From NCBI GenBank assembly GCA_021821425.1, contig JAKACL010000024.1, positions 1 to 16,521 of the forward strand: a DNA stretch of 16,521 bases, in the 5' to 3' direction. Shown piece after piece: positions 14,126-16,521 of this stretch. The notes below the pieces were generated by a model. That model had not been told where the DNA came from, did not search any database, and saw only the letters and a program-made list of their open reading frames with translations. Position 1 is the stretch's first letter; every line of letters starts with the position of its first letter. This stretch comes from Pseudomonadota bacterium. Lineage in GTDB: Bacteria; Pseudomonadota; Gammaproteobacteria; Burkholderiales; Thiobacillaceae. Made by a program: the position numbers and the translations under genes.

Positions 14126-16425
14126 AGCCGGAAGATAAACCGCAGAATGGCCTCGCCGGGCTAAAGTACTGGCGCTACGACGTATTCGCCGGGCTGCAGG
14201 TGGCGCTGGTCTCCTTGCCGCTGTCGCTTGGCATCGCCGTCGCCTCGGGCGCGCCGCCGGTCACGGGGCTGGTGTCGTCGATCATCGCTGGTCTGATCTT
14301 TCCTTTCCTTGGCGGTGCCTACGTCACCATCAGCGGCCCCGCCGCCGGCCTCGCCCCGGCGCTGCTGGCCGGCATGCTGCTGCTCGGCAACGGCGACCTC
14401 ACCGCCGGCTATCCGCTGATGCTGGTCGCGATCTTCATCACCGGCGTGGTGATGATCCTGCTGTCCTGGCTACGCGCCGGCAAGCTGGTCGCGATGTTTC
14501 TGCCGGTGACGGTGGTCGAGGCGATGCTCGCGGCGATCGGCCTGATGATCATCATCAAGCAGATCCCCGCGCTCGTCGGCGACCTCGCGCCGCCGGAAAA
14601 ATCCATGCTGGTCGCGATCGGCAAGCTGCCCGAGAGCTTTCAGCGCATCGAGCCCTCGATCCTGCTCATCGGCGCCGTGTGCCTGTTCCTGATGTTCTTT
14701 CTCAGCAGCACGCGGCAGGCCTGGCTCCGGCGTGTGCCCCCGGCGCTGTCGGTGTGCGCGATCGGCGTGGTGCTGGGCTATGTGTTCGACCTCGCGCCGC
14801 AACACCTGATCCGTATGCCCGACAGCATTCTCGAAGGCGGTTTCACGCTGCCCGCTTTCGACGCCGTGCTGGCGCGGCCCGAACTGTGGGGCAGCGTGGC
14901 GCTGATGGTGATCACACTCACCCTCATCGACAGCATCGAATCGCTCGCCACCATCAGCGCGGTCGACAAGATCGACCCCTATCGCCGCAAATCGCGTCCG
15001 AACGTCACCCTGCGCGCGATGGGCATTTCCAACGTGCTCTCCAGCCTCGCCGGCGGGCTCACCATCATCCCCGGCGGCGTGAAGAGCCGCGCCAACATCG
15101 ACGCCGGCGGCCGCACGCTGTGGGCGAACTTCTACAATGCCGTGTTCCTGATCGTGTTTCTGTTCTTCGCGGTGGATCTCATCGGCCGCATCCCGCTGGC
15201 GGCGATCGGCGCCGTCATCGTCTACGTCGGCTGGCGACTCTGTGAAATCAAGGTCTTCAGCAAGACCGCTGCCATCGGCCTCGATCAGCTGGCGATCTTC
15301 GTCGTCACCATCGCGGCGATCCTGATGACCGATCTGCTGGTCGGCATTCTCATCGGCGTGGCTGCGCAACTGCTGATGAACACCTACCTGCTGACGCCAT
15401 CGCTGCGCATGGTGCTGGAGGGTCGCATCTCCTTCCGCCAGTTCCTCGCCGCCACCGGTTCGGCCGTCTGCGGCATGTTCTGCAGCCCGGTGATCCGGGT
15501 GAAGGAAGAAAGCGCGAACGGGCGGCCACAGACCCAGCTGTCGCTGGGTTCGCTCACCGGATTCAATCTGATGCCGCTCGACCGCGCACTCGCGCGCGTG
15601 CCCGAGACGGCGGGCGTCAGCCTGGCGCTCAACGAATCCAGCCACATCATCGACCGCACCACCCTGGAATACCTGCACGAATTGCAGGAGGCCCACGTCC
15701 ACCGCGACCGGCCACTGGAAATCCACGGCCTCGAGCGTTTCCATTCCTTCACGCCGCATCCCTTCTCCACCCGCATGCAGGACCAGCGCTTCGTCCACGA
15801 ACCCGCCATCCACACCGCGAGAGAACAGGACATGGCGGCACTGGCGCAGCGCCTCGCCCTGAAGTTCGCGCCCGCCGTCGCCGCCGTGCTCAACCGGCAC
15901 GATTTCGTCTATCTGAGGCGCGGCGCCAACCGCCAGGAATGGAATGTGATGACCGGCACCCACGGCGACCATCACGTCAAGCTGTTCGACTACAGCCATA
16001 CCGCGGCGCCGGAGTACTACGTGGAGCACCGACACACCCTGGCCATCCTGCGTCTGTGCGATGAGGCCGCCGCCGCGCTGCCCAACCTCGCGCTCACGCC
16101 GGGGGACTATCTGGAGCGCTACCTGGTGGCGGATTACCGCGAACTGGAAATCACCGGCCTCGACGCCGAATTTGCAAAGCGCTATCGCATCTACGGGGAA
16201 AGCGCCGCGCGCGTTCAGCCCTGCCTGAACGCCGGCCTGGTCGGCTACATGCTGGCCTGCCCCGGCACCTACGTCGAATTGCGCGACGGCGTGCTGCTGG
16301 CGTTCCGCCCCGATCGGGGACTGGAGTCGCCAGACGCGACCGAAAACCTGCTCGCCCAAGCGGAGAAGATCATGGCCTGGCTGGCGCGCCCGCCCGGCGA
16401 ACCTCGGCACACGCCGCAGTCCTAA
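14122..16425 (+). CDS. SulP (SLC26)-family anion transporter with degenerate STAS and extra C-terminal domain
   Basis: A 767-residue membrane protein. Residues ~12-425 form the SulP transport domain with many hydrophobic helices. It starts at DVFAGLQVALVSLPLSLGIA and includes VTISGPAAGLAPALLAGM. It also has SIESLATISAVDKIDPYRRK (~271-290) and the conserved block GNVLSSLAGGL-like/IPGGVKSRANIDAGGRT (~303-331). SulP proteins carry sulfate, bicarbonate or other anions; the substrate here is not readable. A STAS-like region follows (~497-550: GVSLALNESSHIIDRTTLEY, then LEIHGLERFHSF). Residues ~570-755 are an additional soluble alpha/beta module (NRQEWNVMTGTHGDHHVKLF then DYSH, later FAKRYRIYGESA, LRDGVLLAFRP). 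It resembles a widespread bacterial family of unknown function. The SulP and STAS call is firm, and the tail is unassigned. A bicarbonate role in an autotroph is possible, since a gamma carbonic anhydrase-like gene lies 3 kb away, but this is inference. Confidence 0.9.
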   Translation: MKPEDKPQNGLAGLKYWRYDVFAGLQVALVSLPLSLGIAVASGAPPVTGLVSSIIAGLIFPFLGGAYVTISGPAAGLAPALLAGMLLLGNGDLTAGYPLMLVAIFITGVVMILLSWLRAGKLVAMFLPVTVVEAMLAAIGLMIIIKQIPALVGDLAPPEKSMLVAIGKLPESFQRIEPSILLIGAVCLFLMFFLSSTRQAWLRRVPPALSVCAIGVVLGYVFDLAPQHLIRMPDSILEGGFTLPAFDAVLARPELWGSVALMVITLTLIDSIESLATISAVDKIDPYRRKSRPNVTLRAMGISNVLSSLAGGLTIIPGGVKSRANIDAGGRTLWANFYNAVFLIVFLFFAVDLIGRIPLAAIGAVIVYVGWRLCEIKVFSKTAAIGLDQLAIFVVTIAAILMTDLLVGILIGVAAQLLMNTYLLTPSLRMVLEGRISFRQFLAATGSAVCGMFCSPVIRVKEESANGRPQTQLSLGSLTGFNLMPLDRALARVPETAGVSLALNESSHIIDRTTLEYLHELQEAHVHRDRPLEIHGLERFHSFTPHPFSTRMQDQRFVHEPAIHTAREQDMAALAQRLALKFAPAVAAVLNRHDFVYLRRGANRQEWNVMTGTHGDHHVKLFDYSHTAAPEYYVEHRHTLAILRLCDEAAAALPNLALTPGDYLERYLVADYRELEITGLDAEFAKRYRIYGESAARVQPCLNAGLVGYMLACPGTYVELRDGVLLAFRPDRGLESPDATENLLAQAEKIMAWLARPPGEPRHTPQS

Positions 16426-16441
16426 AGGACTCCGATCCACT

Positions 16442-16457
16442 ACGTGCTAAAGCACGT
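16442..16457. other. Short perfect hairpin between the SulP gene and xthA
   Basis: ACGTGC (16442-16447) and GCACGT (16452-16457) flank a TAAA tetraloop, 16 bases after the transporter stop. There is no T-run after it in either direction, so it is not a clear intrinsic terminator. It might stabilise the 3' end of the transporter mRNA or serve as a protein site. Confidence 0.4.
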
Positions 16458-16473
16458 GCGGAATCGTATGCGC

Positions 16474-16479
16474 TACACT
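16474..16479 (+). promoter_or_regulatory. Candidate -10 box for xthA, placing transcription start at the ATG
   Basis: TACACT (16474-16479) matches TATAAT at four of six positions and ends seven bases before the xthA ATG. A transcript from it would begin at or within a base of the ATG, giving a leaderless mRNA. This fits the absence of a Shine-Dalgarno in CCCGGGC before the ATG. No good -35 is seen 17 bp upstream. Confidence 0.35.
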
Positions 16480-16486
16480 CCCGGGC

Positions 16487-16521
16487 ATGAAAATCGCTGC
16501 CTGGAACGTCAACTCCCTCAA
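16487..16521 (+). CDS. xthA: Exodeoxyribonuclease III, first residues (3' end cut by window)
   Basis: ATG 16487 opens MKIAAWNVNSL, which matches the start of exonuclease III/AP endonuclease proteins (MKIATWNVNSLR in many species). The Asn in WNVNS is a conserved active-site residue of the EEP nuclease fold. XthA repairs abasic sites and removes 3' blocks in DNA. Only 11 codons and two bases are visible, so the identification rests on this short but distinctive start. It lies 61 bp after the transporter gene, on the same strand. Confidence 0.8.
   Translation, partial: MKIAAWNVNSL

Noticed and set aside
14470..16440. A 656-codon minus-strand frame over the SulP gene.
   Set aside because: It is His/Arg/Asp-rich shadow sequence with no domains, while the plus strand encodes a clear transporter.

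Overview
The window reads as chromosomal DNA from a GC-rich Gram-negative bacterium, most likely a betaproteobacterium. Thiobacillus and related Nitrosomonadales are my best guess, from protein flavour and gene content, not from a search. The evidence for this is PilU, SlyX, a YrdA-type gamma carbonic anhydrase, a PrlC-type oligopeptidase A, a lone RlmL half, a HemJ-type haem enzyme and DUF4124 proteins. No tRNA, rRNA, insertion sequence, phage gene or CRISPR array was seen. The window is densely coded, with no gene-free stretch longer than about 220 bases.

Layout. (1) 1-495: the 3' end of pilU on the plus strand. It converges on a minus-strand pair, rlmL and a small unknown gene, across a strong bidirectional hairpin terminator at 503-552. 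(2) 2141-2229: a REP-like palindromic element between hemJ and rlmL. (3) 2232-3377: hemJ (minus) and a membrane-anchored TlpA-type thioredoxin (plus) diverge from overlapping start codons. slyX follows the thioredoxin with an ATGA overlap. (4) 3385-11161: seven minus-strand genes with gaps of 47 bp or less, possibly one transcript: yrdA, TlpA-like thioredoxin, small Cys-rich lipoprotein, ettA, CHASE-like/GGDEF protein, YhcH-family protein, and ABC_sub_bind-PAS-GGDEF-EAL protein. (5) 11267-13905: prlC and a DUF4124/glutaredoxin-like secreted protein on the plus strand, divergent from yrdA across a palindromic -10 box. (6) 14122-16425: a SulP-family anion transporter with a degenerate STAS region and an extra C-terminal domain of unknown function. 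It is preceded by a 216-bp leader with a promoter, a palindrome over that promoter and a possible upstream ORF. (7) 16487 to the end: the first codons of xthA.

The genes do not form one pathway. They touch translation control (EttA, RlmL), cyclic di-GMP signalling (two membrane sensors with intact catalytic motifs), envelope thiol-disulfide chemistry (two TlpA-like proteins, a glutaredoxin-like protein, a Cys-rich lipoprotein), haem synthesis (HemJ) and possibly inorganic carbon or anion handling (YrdA, SulP fusion). I see no clear new defence or mobile system. The most unusual items are the SulP C-terminal domain and its leader, the co-orientation of ettA with two cyclic di-GMP enzymes around a YhcH protein, and several compact regulatory arrangements: overlapping divergent starts, a shared palindromic -10, and a heptamer repeat in a translation initiation region.
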